Positions 1-10,040 of a stretch of 41,645 bases of DNA are shown here, in pieces. The notes under the pieces are model-generated. The model ran no database searches and had not been told where the DNA came from. It worked only from the letters and a program-made list of their open reading frames with translations. A program made the translations under genes and the position numbers. The stretch is from an uncultured Prevotellaceae bacterium (GTDB lineage Bacteria; Bacteroidota; Bacteroidia; Bacteroidales; Muribaculaceae), in the NCBI GenBank assembly GCA_900317835.1, contig ONIL01000026.1, positions 1 to 41,645 on the forward strand. The letters are read 5' to 3'. Within the stretch, counting starts at the first letter, position 1. Each line of letters starts with the position of its first letter.

Positions 1-536
1 ACATATTCGGTCACATCATACACCTGCGTGGCATAGCCGCTGGGTTCGGTACCCATATAGAAGCCGTTGAACCATACGCGGGCATTGCGGAAGATGCCGT
101 CAAACTGCAGGGCAATGTGCTTGCCCAAGTCCGACTCGGGAATTGTGATCACCTTACGATACCAACCCACACTCGTTTCGGGATATTGATAACCCACAGT
201 TTTGTAACCGTGCGAATGGCTGGCCTTTTGAGCATAGGGCAAGGTAGTCACCCAATCGTGCGGAATGCGCACCTCTTGCCATGTAGAGTCGTTAAACTTG
301 ATGGAGTAAGGGCCCTCGTTGTGTATTGAGTTGGCCTTGGTCAAATAGTTGAAATACTCGGTGCCGCAGCCGAAGTCCTTTGCCGGGTCGGCAGCGTTGC
401 CCAGAGAGAATTTCCAGCCCTCGTCCAAGCGTATGGTCTCACGCACATTTTGCGCATAGACAGACAGCATTGTACAAAGCATCCAACCCAGAATGGCGAG
501 CCTCTTCCCCACACGGTTACCGTTGATCTTTTTCAT
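1..536 (-). CDS. Glycoside hydrolase family 2 protein (beta-galactosidase-like), N-terminal part, runs off left edge
   Basis: Partial gene read leftward from the ATG at 536; the first ~178 residues are present and the catalytic barrel lies outside. A signal peptide (MKKINGNHVGKRLAILGW... ending near VYAQ) points to export. The remainder matches the N-terminal sugar-binding jelly-roll of GH2 enzymes: a WKFSLGN block, the IPHDW motif, GWYRK, and near the edge DGIFRNARVWFNG followed by GTEPSGY. GH2 members hydrolyse beta-galactosides, mannosides or glucuronides; the exact substrate cannot be told from this part. A consensus promoter lies 70-100 bp upstream. The first ~55 codons plus leader are duplicated at 2131-2460. 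Family assignment is firm, substrate unknown. Confidence 0.85.
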   Translation of the reverse strand, partial: MKKINGNRVGKRLAILGWMLCTMLSVYAQNVRETIRLDEGWKFSLGNAADPAKDFGCGTEYFNYLTKANSIHNEGPYSIKFNDSTWQEVRIPHDWVTTLPYAQKASHSHGYKTVGYQYPETSVGWYRKVITIPESDLGKHIALQFDGIFRNARVWFNGFYMGTEPSGYATQVYDVTEY

Positions 537-618
537 ATTTCCTGAATTTGAAGATTATTCATTCGTCGTGTAAAAATACCGTTAAAGCATACCAATTTGT
601 AAGCATTGCAAAGATACG
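369..618. repeat. Duplicated segment, copy 1 (5' end of GH2 gene and its leader)
   Basis: From 369 to about 545 this is nearly identical to 2131-2307; beyond that the leader is still recognisable (ACCGTTAAAG, then a CCARTTTGTAAGCA block, then GCAAAG) but with indels. This copy sits in the intact gene. Confidence 0.85.
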
Positions 619-639
619 GCACTCTGCTGAACTTTCCAA
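609..639 (-). promoter_or_regulatory. Promoter of the GH2 gene
   Basis: On the minus strand: TTG (complement of 637-639), 20 nt spacer, TATCTTTG (complement of 609-616), the Bacteroidetes -33/-7 pattern. The duplicate copy of this region at 2452-2459 has lost the TA of the -7 box. Confidence 0.7.
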
Positions 640-774
640 CAAAAAATATGTCAATCCTCGGTTTCTTCAGTTCGTTGATTGCTGCTTTCGTTCAATGACT
701 TGCGATAAGTGCGCTTGGATGTACTAACAAATATTAAAATGGAGAGGGTAAAGCGTTTTATGGATTAAATGATG

Positions 775-782
775 TAACTTGG
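775..782 (+). promoter_or_regulatory. Likely -7 promoter box for the 876 gene
   Basis: TAACTTGG at 775-782 is one base off TAnnTTTG and sits 14 nt before the structured leader, matching the position of the perfect TAACTTTG at 12022 in front of the related leader. The upstream AT stretch (AACAAATATTAAAATG, 726-741) also resembles that upstream of 12022. Confidence 0.4.
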
Positions 783-795
783 CTGCAAAAGATTA

Positions 796-863
796 AGAGC
801 CGCATTTGCGGGATTAACGGGTTCTTCCCTGATTGCAGCTCTGAAAATTGATTTATAGAACCC
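796..863 (+). ncRNA. Candidate structured 5'-leader (pseudoknot), copy 1
   Basis: Stem P1 is AGAGC (796-800) with GCTCT (838-842). A small hairpin CGC-ATTT-GCG lies at 801-810. GGGTTCT (819-825), inside the P1 loop, is complementary over seven bases to AGAACCC (857-863), giving a pseudoknot that ends 12 nt before the ATG at 876. The same plan with compensatory changes is seen at 12043-12107, and the strings TTAAC, GGTTCT, ATTTATAGAACC are shared. The layout suggests a cis-acting element controlling translation. I do not recognise it as a named riboswitch class. Confidence 0.6.
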
Positions 864-875
864 ACCATTATCAAT

Positions 876-1886
876 ATGAATAGATTCTTTACGCTTGCCG
901 CAGGTCTGATGATGCTTACTGCATCGGCCGAAACGCTGACGGTCTTCAGCGACGTTGAAAACACCAACATTTTAGTTCCTATCTCCATCGACATGCTCGA
1001 GGTAGCCAACTCTCGCTGCCAGATGCTCTATCCTGCCGATAAGCTCACTGCAATGAAAGATATGGATATCAAGTCAATCACGTTCTACACCGACGGCATG
1101 AGCACCTTGGAGGGTGGCGAGTTGACCATCTTGATGGGAGAGACCACTATGAGCGAGTTTGTGGATGATTTCGCTGAAGACTTGACCGTTGTTGGCACCA
1201 CCACAATACCGAGTGAGTGGTTGGATGATTATATCTGGGAAATGCCGATCCCGTTCACGACTCCCTACCACTACAATGGAGGGAACCTGGTGATTGAGGT
1301 CTTTACTACCACGCCCGGTTACGGTAGTCGGACCGAATTCCTAGGCGTTACAACCGATTATTCCTCTGCCTTGATAGATATTTATAACTACTCCTTCATG
1401 AGGGAGAGTTTCTTGCCCATGACAACCTTTGCCTATGAGGGCTCCTATAACCCCTTTGAGCCTACCGAGAAGACCGGTGCTCCCGTTTTCCGCGAATATA
1501 CCATCGACGGCATCGACGCCTATTTTGTAGAGATCCAGGAGGTCATGCCCAGCACCATCTACTACCGCATGAAACGCGGTCACGACGGCGAGCTCTCGGG
1601 CTGGACCGTCTATGAGGATGCCCTGAGTTTCACCGAGGACGGCTGGTACTACATTGAGGCTTACGCTGTTGCCGATGGCATGTTGCCCAGTGATCCCAGC
1701 GCTTGTGAGTTTACTGTCAGCCTTGACCCGAATACCGGCTTGGACGAGATGGCCACCAGCAAGCAGGTTGCCAGCGTGCGCTACTACAATACGACCGGCC
1801 AAGAGATGCAGCAGGCCAGCGGCTTGACCATCGTCGTTACCACCTTCACCGACGGCAGCACCACCGCTGTTAAAGTCGTTAAGTAA
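876..1886 (+). CDS. Secreted beta-rich surface protein with C-terminal sorting-like tail, function unknown
   Basis: 336 residues. Residues 1-18 (MNRFFTLAAGLMMLTASA) are a signal peptide. Residues ~30-170 resemble a beta-sandwich found in Bacteroidales surface proteins, with MLYPADKL, IKSITFYT, YHYNGGNLVIEVF and FLGVTT as landmarks. Residues ~205-285 form a second beta region resembling a chitobiase/FN3-type module (TIYYRMKRG... GWYYIEAYAVADG). The last ~40 residues (VASVRYYNTTGQEM ... GLTIVVTTFTDGSTTAVKVVK-like) resemble the C-terminal tail used for export and anchoring by type IX secretion in this phylum. It stands alone, with a structured leader upstream and two hairpins downstream. Domain calls are by eye; no enzymatic motif is visible. 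Confidence 0.8.
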   Translation: MNRFFTLAAGLMMLTASAETLTVFSDVENTNILVPISIDMLEVANSRCQMLYPADKLTAMKDMDIKSITFYTDGMSTLEGGELTILMGETTMSEFVDDFAEDLTVVGTTTIPSEWLDDYIWEMPIPFTTPYHYNGGNLVIEVFTTTPGYGSRTEFLGVTTDYSSALIDIYNYSFMRESFLPMTTFAYEGSYNPFEPTEKTGAPVFREYTIDGIDAYFVEIQEVMPSTIYYRMKRGHDGELSGWTVYEDALSFTEDGWYYIEAYAVADGMLPSDPSACEFTVSLDPNTGLDEMATSKQVASVRYYNTTGQEMQQASGLTIVVTTFTDGSTTAVKVVK

Positions 1887-1887
1887 T

Positions 1888-1929
1888 CACTTCAAGTTTT
1901 GAAGTGTTTATCACTTCAGAACTTGAAGT
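1888..1929 (+). terminator. Two tandem hairpins after the 876 gene
   Basis: CACTTCAA-GTT-TTGAAGTG (1888-1906), then ACTTCA-GAACT-TGAAGT (1913-1929). Both repeat the same ACTTCA arm. There is only a short T run, so intrinsic termination is plausible but not certain. Confidence 0.45.
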
Positions 1930-2130
1930 TTAGAGGTTATAGCTTAGAGTTTAGAGAAGAAAAATTTTTGTATTGATGTCCGGGAAAAATTCGCCAAGAT
2001 TGCATAAACGACTCGTAATCAATACTATCATGGCGGCATGACATGAAGGGGCTTGATTCTTCATGCTGGCAGGTCGAATGACCTGCACAAGGCCAGCGGC
2101 CTTGAATTACAGCAACCCCAGGGCGCACTG

Positions 2131-2298
2131 GCCGAAGTCCTTTGCCGGGTCGGCAGCGTTGCCCAGAGAGAATTTCCAACCCTCGTCCAATCGTATGGTC
2201 TCACGCACATTCTGCGCATAGACAGACAGCATTGTACAAAGCATCCAACCCAGAATGGCGAGCCTCTTCCCCACATGGTTACCGTTGATCTTTTTCAT
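2131..2298 (-). pseudogene. Truncated duplicate of the GH2 gene 5' end
   Basis: Read leftward from the ATG at 2298, the first ~55 codons repeat the signal peptide and WKFSLGN start of the gene at 536 with only a few base changes. After the codons for DPAKDFG the similarity stops abruptly near 2131 and the frame runs into unrelated sequence (QCALGLL, stop at about 2107). The leader is copied too, to about 2460, but the -7 box is altered (CAAAGCGT in place of CAAAGATA on the plus strand). It is therefore a dead remnant. Confidence 0.85.
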
Positions 2299-2460
2299 AT
2301 TTCCTAAATTTGAAGATAATTCATTTGCCGTAAGCGATGTTGTCCCCCGTCATCATTTGGCCACACTTTAACCAAATTGCAGGCAATTGCAAATAATACC
2401 GTTAAAGTACACAAAAAAATAATTTAGAAGTATACCAGTTTGTAAGCACTGCAAAGCGTT
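2131..2460. repeat. Duplicated segment, copy 2 (relic)
   Basis: Partner of 369-618. Near-identical over ~175 bp of coding and start region, with indels in the leader: about 50 extra bases after the start-proximal part, then a recognisable ACCGTTAAAG and CCAGTTTGTAAGCA block. Confidence 0.8.
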
Positions 2461-2506
2461 TGTTACTTGACAATGTGTGTTGTCTGCTAGTTTAATGGGA
2501 AAGCAT

Positions 2507-3106
2507 TTATTCATTGCCCTTATGGACGGCATCCATCTCACTGGCCACCTGGGCTTCACAATCCCTCATGGCGTCGAGGGTCTTTTGCAGCACCTCATCC
2601 AAGGGCCATCCCAACATTTCCGCTCCCTGTTCAATCACCTCGCGGGAGCAGCCAGCGGCAAATGCTTTCGTCTTGTACTTCTTCTTGAGAGACTTCAGCT
2701 CCATGTCCTGGACGCTCTTTGAAGGGCGCATCAGAGCTGCCGCCCATATCAGTCCCGTCAGCTCATCGGTGGCGAAGAGCACCTTCTCCATCAGGTGTTC
2801 AGGCTTTACATCCACGTGCAAGCCGTAAGCGTGACTACAGATGGCGTGAATCATTTCTTCGCCCACGCCCCCTGCACGCAACAGTTCAGGCGCCTTGATG
2901 CAATGCTGTTCAGGATACTGCTCAAAGTCGATGTCGTGCAGTAGTCCCACCATACCCCAAAAATCCACTTCGCCGGCAAATCCAAGTTGCCCAGCATACC
3001 AGCGCATGACGCCTTCCACCGTCAGCGCATGCTGCAGGTGAAACGGGTCTTTGTTGTATTTTCTCAGCAGCTCCCAAGCTGCCTCCCTTGTAATTTGACT
3101 TTCCAT
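2507..3106 (-). CDS. HD-domain hydrolase
   Basis: 199 residues, no signal peptide, so cytoplasmic. HD-superfamily metal-binding residues are visible: H26 in FHLQHALTVE, H57-D58 in GLLHDIDFEQYPEQHC, a further H in ICSHAYG, and a late D in FATDELTGL. Together these form the usual H...HD...D site of phosphohydrolases acting on nucleotides or other phosphate esters. The C-terminal part is helical (SLKKKYKTKAFAAGCSREVIEQGAEMLG). The substrate cannot be deduced. It is transcribed alone; the upstream 228 bp carries the terminator of the neighbouring leucine-rich-repeat gene. Confidence 0.85.
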   Translation of the reverse strand: MESQITREAAWELLRKYNKDPFHLQHALTVEGVMRWYAGQLGFAGEVDFWGMVGLLHDIDFEQYPEQHCIKAPELLRAGGVGEEMIHAICSHAYGLHVDVKPEHLMEKVLFATDELTGLIWAAALMRPSKSVQDMELKSLKKKYKTKAFAAGCSREVIEQGAEMLGWPLDEVLQKTLDAMRDCEAQVASEMDAVHKGNE

Positions 3107-3270
3107 ATATCTTTACATTTTGATTATTCGAGATCTCTTCATGGATGTCCTTTCACTTCCGTGATATAGAGATTGGGTGCGAATTTAATGAAAACTTTGA
3201 TACCGCACAAAGATTATGGCATAAAAAAGACTTGTTTCGATTACATGGCAAGATCTTTTCGCATGGTGAC

Positions 3271-3311
3271 ACAAAAACAAAATCCCTCACGCCCGCGAGA
3301 GCATGAGGGAT
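3271..3311 (-). terminator. Intrinsic terminator of the LRR-dockerin gene
   Basis: Minus-strand stem ATCCCTCA (complement of 3304-3311) with TGAGGGAT (complement of 3282-3289), GC-rich loop, followed by TTTTGTTTTT-like tract (complement of 3271-3281). Located just after the stop at 3335. Confidence 0.8.
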
Positions 3312-3334
3312 CTCATTTTGACTTAATTGGAGAT

Positions 3335-5137
3335 TTAATTCCAAGTGCCGCCTAATACAAAGTCGATCAGGGCCGTCACGTCACTAATATTGACAGCGTT
3401 GTCCTGGTTGCAGTCGGCATTATTCAGATTGATGTTGCTAGCATCATGGGCCAACACATAATCAATCAATGCCGTCACGTCGCTGATGTTCACACTGCCG
3501 TCACCATCCACGTCACCGCGCTCCGAGGAGCTACCATATTGAACCCATGTGTTGGCGTCCCAATCATAGTAATAGACACCCCATTTTTTAGCAATGGCTT
3601 GGCTGATCTGGTCGTCGGTGATGACGTTAGCCTCGATATATTCACTGCCGTCTATGTTTTCAACCAGGGCACGAAATTGTCCGCGGTCATTGTTGCTCCT
3701 CGTGGGAAGCGCGTTAACAATCTGCCCCATCGCGTTACTGCTGAGGTTGTTGTATTGGATATGAAGAAATTGCAGATCAGGACAACCATTCACATTCAGG
3801 CTCGTCAAGTGGTTGACTTGAGCATACAGCACTCGCAGAGAGGTGCATCCGTTCACGTCGAGGCTGGTCAAATTGTTGAATTGGCACCTCAGGTCCACAA
3901 GATTCGTGTGGTGAGCGATATCAAGGCTGGAAATCTGGCAATGAACGCAGTCGAGATAGGTCAGGGCGGTACAGTCACTCAAGCCGGAGATTTCAGTTAG
4001 GTTGGGGTTTGACTGGCACGTGATCGACGACAATCGGCTGCAACCGGTCACATTAAGACTGACCAGCTCGTTATTGCCAACACATTCGAGGCTCGTGAGC
4101 TGTGAATTGTCATCCACCCACAGTTGCACCAGATTGTTCCTGTAGTTAAGCTTTAACGAGGCCAGATTGTTGGCAGAGCAAACAACGACCCTCAAATTCG
4201 GCAGTTCTTGTAAATCATCGAGGTTGGTCAAGGCGCAGCAATAGCAACTCAGATTCTCCAGCGCCGGGCACTCATCCAAACCGTTTATCGTCTGAAGAAT
4301 ATAATTGTCATTGCAGGACAGGCGAGTCAATGCGCTACAGCCCGACACGTAAAGAAACTGCAAGGCGCACCCATTGCACTTTAGCTCGGTCAACCCCTGG
4401 TTTCCAGCTACCCTGAGGTTTTTCAGTCTTCCCAATCCCGAAACGTCGAGTGACGTCAGATTGTTGTTGCGGGCATACAGGGATTCCAAATCAGGCATGC
4501 TCATGACCGCGCTCAAGTCGCCAATCTTGCAGTCCTCACAGTCCAGATAGGTAATGGCCGTACAGCTCCCCAAACCGTTAATATATGATAGATTAGGGTT
4601 ACTGCTACAGTTGAAATTGGTCATCGCAGTGCAATTAAGGACATCCAAATTGTTCAACATGTTGTTATAACACGTTAATGTCGTCAGGTACGGGTTGCTG
4701 TACAGCCACAGGGTGTTCAGGGCGCTGTGATTGACGACATAGACCGAGGTGAACTCGTTTCTCTGCAGATACAGTTCCTGCAGAAGCGTGTTATTATTCA
4801 CATTGATCGACGTCAACTGGTTCTTACCCACATTCAGGTAAGTCAACTTGGTGTTGGCGCTCACGTCGACCGCAGTGAGTCTGTTGTTGTAGAGATCCAA
4901 CTTTGTCAACTGGGTAAAGTACTCGATACCCTTGGCGTTAGAGATGTACTTGCCATCAAGCACGAGCTCGGTGCGGGCATTGAGTTGCGCCGTAGTGATG
5001 GTGCCGCTGGGATACTCGCTCAACAGGTAGGAGCGGAAGTTCGCATCAGGGAAGTTCGTGCTGTTGATGGTCACATCGGCGTGGACTGCGAGTGCAGCCA
5101 TCAGTGCAGCCAATGAAAAAAGTAATAGTTTCTTCAT
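3335..5137 (-). CDS. Secreted leucine-rich-repeat protein with C-terminal dockerin-like module
   Basis: 600 residues. Signal peptide 1-20 (MKKLLLFSLAALMAALAVHA). Residues ~25-75 form a cap typical of these proteins (INSTNFPDANFRSYLL, then TTAQLNARTELVLDG). Residues ~80-480 are internalin-like LRRs of about 21 residues (LTKLDLYNNRLTAVDVS, LTYLNVGKNQLTSINV, with TALTYLDCxxCxI blocks rich in cysteine). Residues ~540-600 carry two calcium-loop repeats (DVDGDGSVNISDVTALIDYVL and NQDNAVNISDVTALIDFVLGG), a dockerin-like ending seen on many secreted proteins of rumen and gut Bacteroidales. The likely role is surface binding. Promoter at 5189-5219, terminator at 3271-3311, monocistronic. Confidence 0.88.
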   Translation of the reverse strand: MKKLLLFSLAALMAALAVHADVTINSTNFPDANFRSYLLSEYPSGTITTAQLNARTELVLDGKYISNAKGIEYFTQLTKLDLYNNRLTAVDVSANTKLTYLNVGKNQLTSINVNNNTLLQELYLQRNEFTSVYVVNHSALNTLWLYSNPYLTTLTCYNNMLNNLDVLNCTAMTNFNCSSNPNLSYINGLGSCTAITYLDCEDCKIGDLSAVMSMPDLESLYARNNNLTSLDVSGLGRLKNLRVAGNQGLTELKCNGCALQFLYVSGCSALTRLSCNDNYILQTINGLDECPALENLSCYCCALTNLDDLQELPNLRVVVCSANNLASLKLNYRNNLVQLWVDDNSQLTSLECVGNNELVSLNVTGCSRLSSITCQSNPNLTEISGLSDCTALTYLDCVHCQISSLDIAHHTNLVDLRCQFNNLTSLDVNGCTSLRVLYAQVNHLTSLNVNGCPDLQFLHIQYNNLSSNAMGQIVNALPTRSNNDRGQFRALVENIDGSEYIEANVITDDQISQAIAKKWGVYYYDWDANTWVQYGSSSERGDVDGDGSVNISDVTALIDYVLAHDASNINLNNADCNQDNAVNISDVTALIDFVLGGTWN

Positions 5138-5188
5138 AATCGTTATCGTTTATAAGTTTGTAAATGTTTCAATATTCAAGTCATACCG

Positions 5189-5219
5189 CAAATTTAGCGA
5201 CAATTTCCCGCATATCCAA
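5189..5219 (-). promoter_or_regulatory. Promoter of the LRR-dockerin gene
   Basis: Minus strand TTG (complement of 5217-5219), 20 nt, TAAATTTG (complement of 5189-5196); about 50 nt of leader before the ATG at 5137. Confidence 0.65.
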
Positions 5220-5349
5220 TAAAAATAACGAAAAATGCAAATATTATCTCACGATCCCACCCACCCCTCATAATGGGAAAACAATAAAAGAATAAAAGCC
5301 AAGTTAAATGGTATGTGACTGTGTCATAATTCAACGTCGCAATGATTAA

Positions 5350-5446
5350 CCGTGCTACGCACGGGAAATTAATACAAATTATTCTAATATTAATACAAAA
5401 TTTGTTTTAATTTCCCGCCCAAGGGCGGTTATAATTCCAGCAGATG
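5350..5446 (-). repeat. Double-hairpin interspersed repeat, copy A (inverted relative to copy B)
   Basis: Hairpin CCGTGC-TAC-GCACGG (5350-5364), GGGAAAT, ~40 bp AT-rich middle, ATTTCCC, hairpin CCGCCC-AA-GGGCGG (5415-5428), then a tail reading CTGGAATTATA on the other strand. The same modules in the same order, opposite strand, occur at 10041-10134. Lies downstream of the 5542 mini-gene. Confidence 0.8.
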
Positions 5447-5541
5447 AAAAATGACACACCCTCAATACCATAGAGAGTTATAAACGTATTTAACGTCTAA
5501 CTTTTTAGGGGCACTTCATAATTCATTCGTTGCAGATTGAA

Positions 5542-5718
5542 TCACGGCTTAGCGTTATTGACGATAATCTGAGAGGGCCAAGTGCCGCCCAGCATGTAGT
5601 CGATCAGCGTCGTGTTCGCCGGCGTGTAATTGGCATAGGCCACTTGGGCACTGACGCCGAGGGCGCACATCATGGCCGCCACCATGACAGCTAGTCTGAA
5701 AAGTGGTTTCTTGCTCAT
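5542..5718 (-). CDS. Mini-gene: signal peptide fused to the last helix of a dockerin-like tail (58 aa)
   Basis: Read leftward from ATG 5718 to TGA 5542-5544. Residues 1-25 (MSKKPLFRLAVMVAAMMCAL, then GVSAQ) are a good signal peptide. Residues ~36-47 read TLIDYMLGGTWP, very like the ALIDFVLGGTW that ends the neighbouring 600-residue LRR-dockerin protein. Nothing lies between them. The simplest reading is a remnant of a larger secreted dockerin protein after an in-frame internal deletion, possibly still translated. Alternatively it is a genuine small secreted peptide. The frame is open and uses codons like its neighbours. Confidence 0.5.
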   Translation of the reverse strand: MSKKPLFRLAVMVAAMMCALGVSAQVAYANYTPANTTLIDYMLGGTWPSQIIVNNAKP

Positions 5719-6107
5719 AGTTTTCAGGATTTATTGGTTAAGTATAATATTGTTTGCGGTTTGGTGTACTTTGCGAGGTGCTGACTACAAAGGTTATCAA
5801 TTATTTCCAATTCTCTTCATCGGTTTGCCCATTTCCCATCTCCCATAGTCGCCTTATATATACTGAGATTTAACTAACGTTTTTATTAACAACTAATTAC
5901 AATAATAACAACCTGATGAGACGACTTTTGAGATTTATGAATTACGCGGCTTAACTATTGGCACTGACCGATATCGGGAAACATGCCCTAAGTTTGCACC
6001 GTCAAAGTCAAACATAGGGCTTGTATTTACCTCATGAATGAAACAAAATAACCAGATAACAACATGACCGATTGAAGGCTGACATCCATGCACTGTATGA
6101 CTAACTA
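5719..6107. other. Intergenic stretch, no gene seen
   Basis: AT-rich sequence between the mini-gene and the GH97 promoter. Open frames here have no recognisable protein features. No repeat copy or clear hairpin was found. Confidence 0.5.
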
Positions 6108-6138
6108 TTGCATCCATCGCGCAAATGATATATCTTTG
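6108..6138 (+). promoter_or_regulatory. Promoter of the GH97 gene
   Basis: TTG (6108-6110), 20 nt, TATCTTTG (6131-6138): perfect match to the Bacteroidetes housekeeping pattern. It leaves a leader of about 100 nt before the ATG at 6244. Confidence 0.75.
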
Positions 6139-6234
6139 CACAATGAATGAGACGTGAAGAATCAAGCCTAATGAGTTTGCTGAAAATGCATCCTGAATTA
6201 GTGGTCACTCTTTGAACTCAAAACTGACAAATAG

Positions 6235-8520
<2,286 letters not shown>

Positions 8521-8542
8521 CCTCCCTGCACAAGAAAAAAAG

Positions 8543-8585
8543 GAGACGCAACCAACTGATTTTTCAGCGATTGCGTCTCTTTTAA
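8543..8585 (+). terminator. Intrinsic terminator of the GH97 gene
   Basis: GAGACGCAA (8543-8551) pairs with TTGCGTCTC (8571-8579), an inner CTGA/TCAG extends it, and TTTTA follows. Confidence 0.85.
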
Positions 8586-8777
8586 GTACCAGCAGGATTA
8601 CGCTTCCAATCGGACACTGAAAATCAAGTGTTTGTCGCATGTTTTTCGGTATCTTTTCTTTCGGGGCAACGTTAGCAAAAGCCCTTGCTACACACTTCAT
8701 TTTCTTTTAGATATCTGTGATTTGAGTTAATTGTTCTTGTTATTTTTCATGGGGATTTCGAAAGTATAAAACCGATA

Positions 8778-8801
8778 TTTGAATGAAAAATAGTATATTT
8801 G
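8778..8801 (+). promoter_or_regulatory. Promoter of the C1 peptidase gene
   Basis: Perfect -7 box TATATTTG (8794-8801). A TTTG (8778-8781) lies 12 nt upstream rather than the usual 19-20, a spacing shared by several other promoters in this window. Confidence 0.55.
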
Positions 8802-8829
8802 CAGAAATGTAACAAAACTCCACCATAAC

Positions 8830-10011
8830 ATGAAAAAGATAGCTATTTTGTTGATGACGTGCATAGCTTGCACGTTTGCAGGCCAAGCAAGTGACGAGAT
8901 TGAATTCACGACTGTGCTGGAAAACGGTATCACCCCAGTGAAGAACCAGAGCCGCAGCGGCACGTGCTGGGACTATGCGACCATCGGCTTTATTGAGGCT
9001 GAGCTGCTGCGAACGACAGGTAAGGTGTATGACCTGAGCGAGATGTTTGTGGCCAACAAAGACTACGTGGATTGTGCTGAGTATCACGTGAGGATGCACG
9101 GCAGCAGCCGTTTCTCAGAGGGAGGCTCGGCCGACGACGTGTTTGAGGTGATTGACCGCCACGGCATCTGTCCCGAGGACGCCATGGCTCGCCCTGGTTC
9201 AATGATTGGAGACACGCTGGCCAACTTCACCGAATTCTTTGCTACACTGGAGCCCTATGTAGAATCTATCGCTAAGGGCAACAGCACCAAGTTGACCACG
9301 CAGTGGAAGGTGGGTTTGCAGGGTATTCTCGACGCTTATCTGGGTGTGTGCCCCGAGCGGTTCACCTTTGAGGGCAAGCAATACACCCCCAAGTCGTTCG
9401 CTCAAGCACTAGGCATCGACAAGCGGAACTATGTGAGCATCACAAGCTTTACCCATCATCCGTTCTATGAGCAATTTGTCATCGAGGCTCCTTACAAGTG
9501 GCGCCCCCGCCCAAGCTGGAACGTGACGCTCGACGAGATGATGGCGACCATTGACGAGGCGTTGAAGAAAGGTTACACCGTTTGTTGGGGTGGCGACGTG
9601 AGCGAGGACGGTTTCACCCGTACAGGCTTAGGAATAGCAGCCGACATCGAGCACGCCGACGACCTGACGGGTAGTGATGCCGCCCGCTGGCTGAAGCTGA
9701 CCAAACAGGAAAAAGCCGAATCGTTGAAGAAACTCGGAGCCAAAACGCCGGAATTGGTTCCCACTCAGGAACTGCGCCAGGAGCGCTTTGATAACTGGCA
9801 GACAACCTATGACCATGTGATGCTCATCTACGGCATCGCGCGTGACCAAAACGGACGCGAATACTACATGGTGAAAAACTCTTGGGGTAAGACTGGCGAG
9901 TATGCCGGCATTTGGTACATGTCCAAGGCCTATATCGCGTTGAACACCACCTACATCTTCCTCAACAAAGACGCTGTCAAGAAAGACGTGCGCAAAAAAC
10001 TGGGATTCTAA
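8830..10011 (+). CDS. Secreted C1-family cysteine peptidase (bleomycin hydrolase/PepC-like)
   Basis: 393 residues. Signal peptide 1-20 (MKKIAILLMTCIACTFAGQA). Papain-fold catalytic residues are present in order: Q40 and C46 in KNQSRSGTCWDYA, H329 in TYDHVMLIYG, N350 in VKNSWG. The large insertion between Cys and His and the length fit the bleomycin hydrolase/aminopeptidase C branch; here the protein is exported rather than cytoplasmic. It likely trims peptides in the periplasm. The neighbouring C69 dipeptidase, convergent on the other strand, would fit a role in peptide use. Substrate specificity is not visible. Confidence 0.9.
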   Translation: MKKIAILLMTCIACTFAGQASDEIEFTTVLENGITPVKNQSRSGTCWDYATIGFIEAELLRTTGKVYDLSEMFVANKDYVDCAEYHVRMHGSSRFSEGGSADDVFEVIDRHGICPEDAMARPGSMIGDTLANFTEFFATLEPYVESIAKGNSTKLTTQWKVGLQGILDAYLGVCPERFTFEGKQYTPKSFAQALGIDKRNYVSITSFTHHPFYEQFVIEAPYKWRPRPSWNVTLDEMMATIDEALKKGYTVCWGGDVSEDGFTRTGLGIAADIEHADDLTGSDAARWLKLTKQEKAESLKKLGAKTPELVPTQELRQERFDNWQTTYDHVMLIYGIARDQNGREYYMVKNSWGKTGEYAGIWYMSKAYIALNTTYIFLNKDAVKKDVRKKLGF

Positions 10012-10040
10012 ATACAAGCCTAACAGGCTGGGGCATTATT

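Noticed and set aside
117-329. Plus-strand open frame within the GH2 gene
   Set aside because: Antisense shadow of a clear GH2 N-terminal domain.
5935-6165. Minus-strand 76-codon frame upstream of GH97
   Set aside because: It overlaps the GH97 promoter and shows no protein-like pattern.
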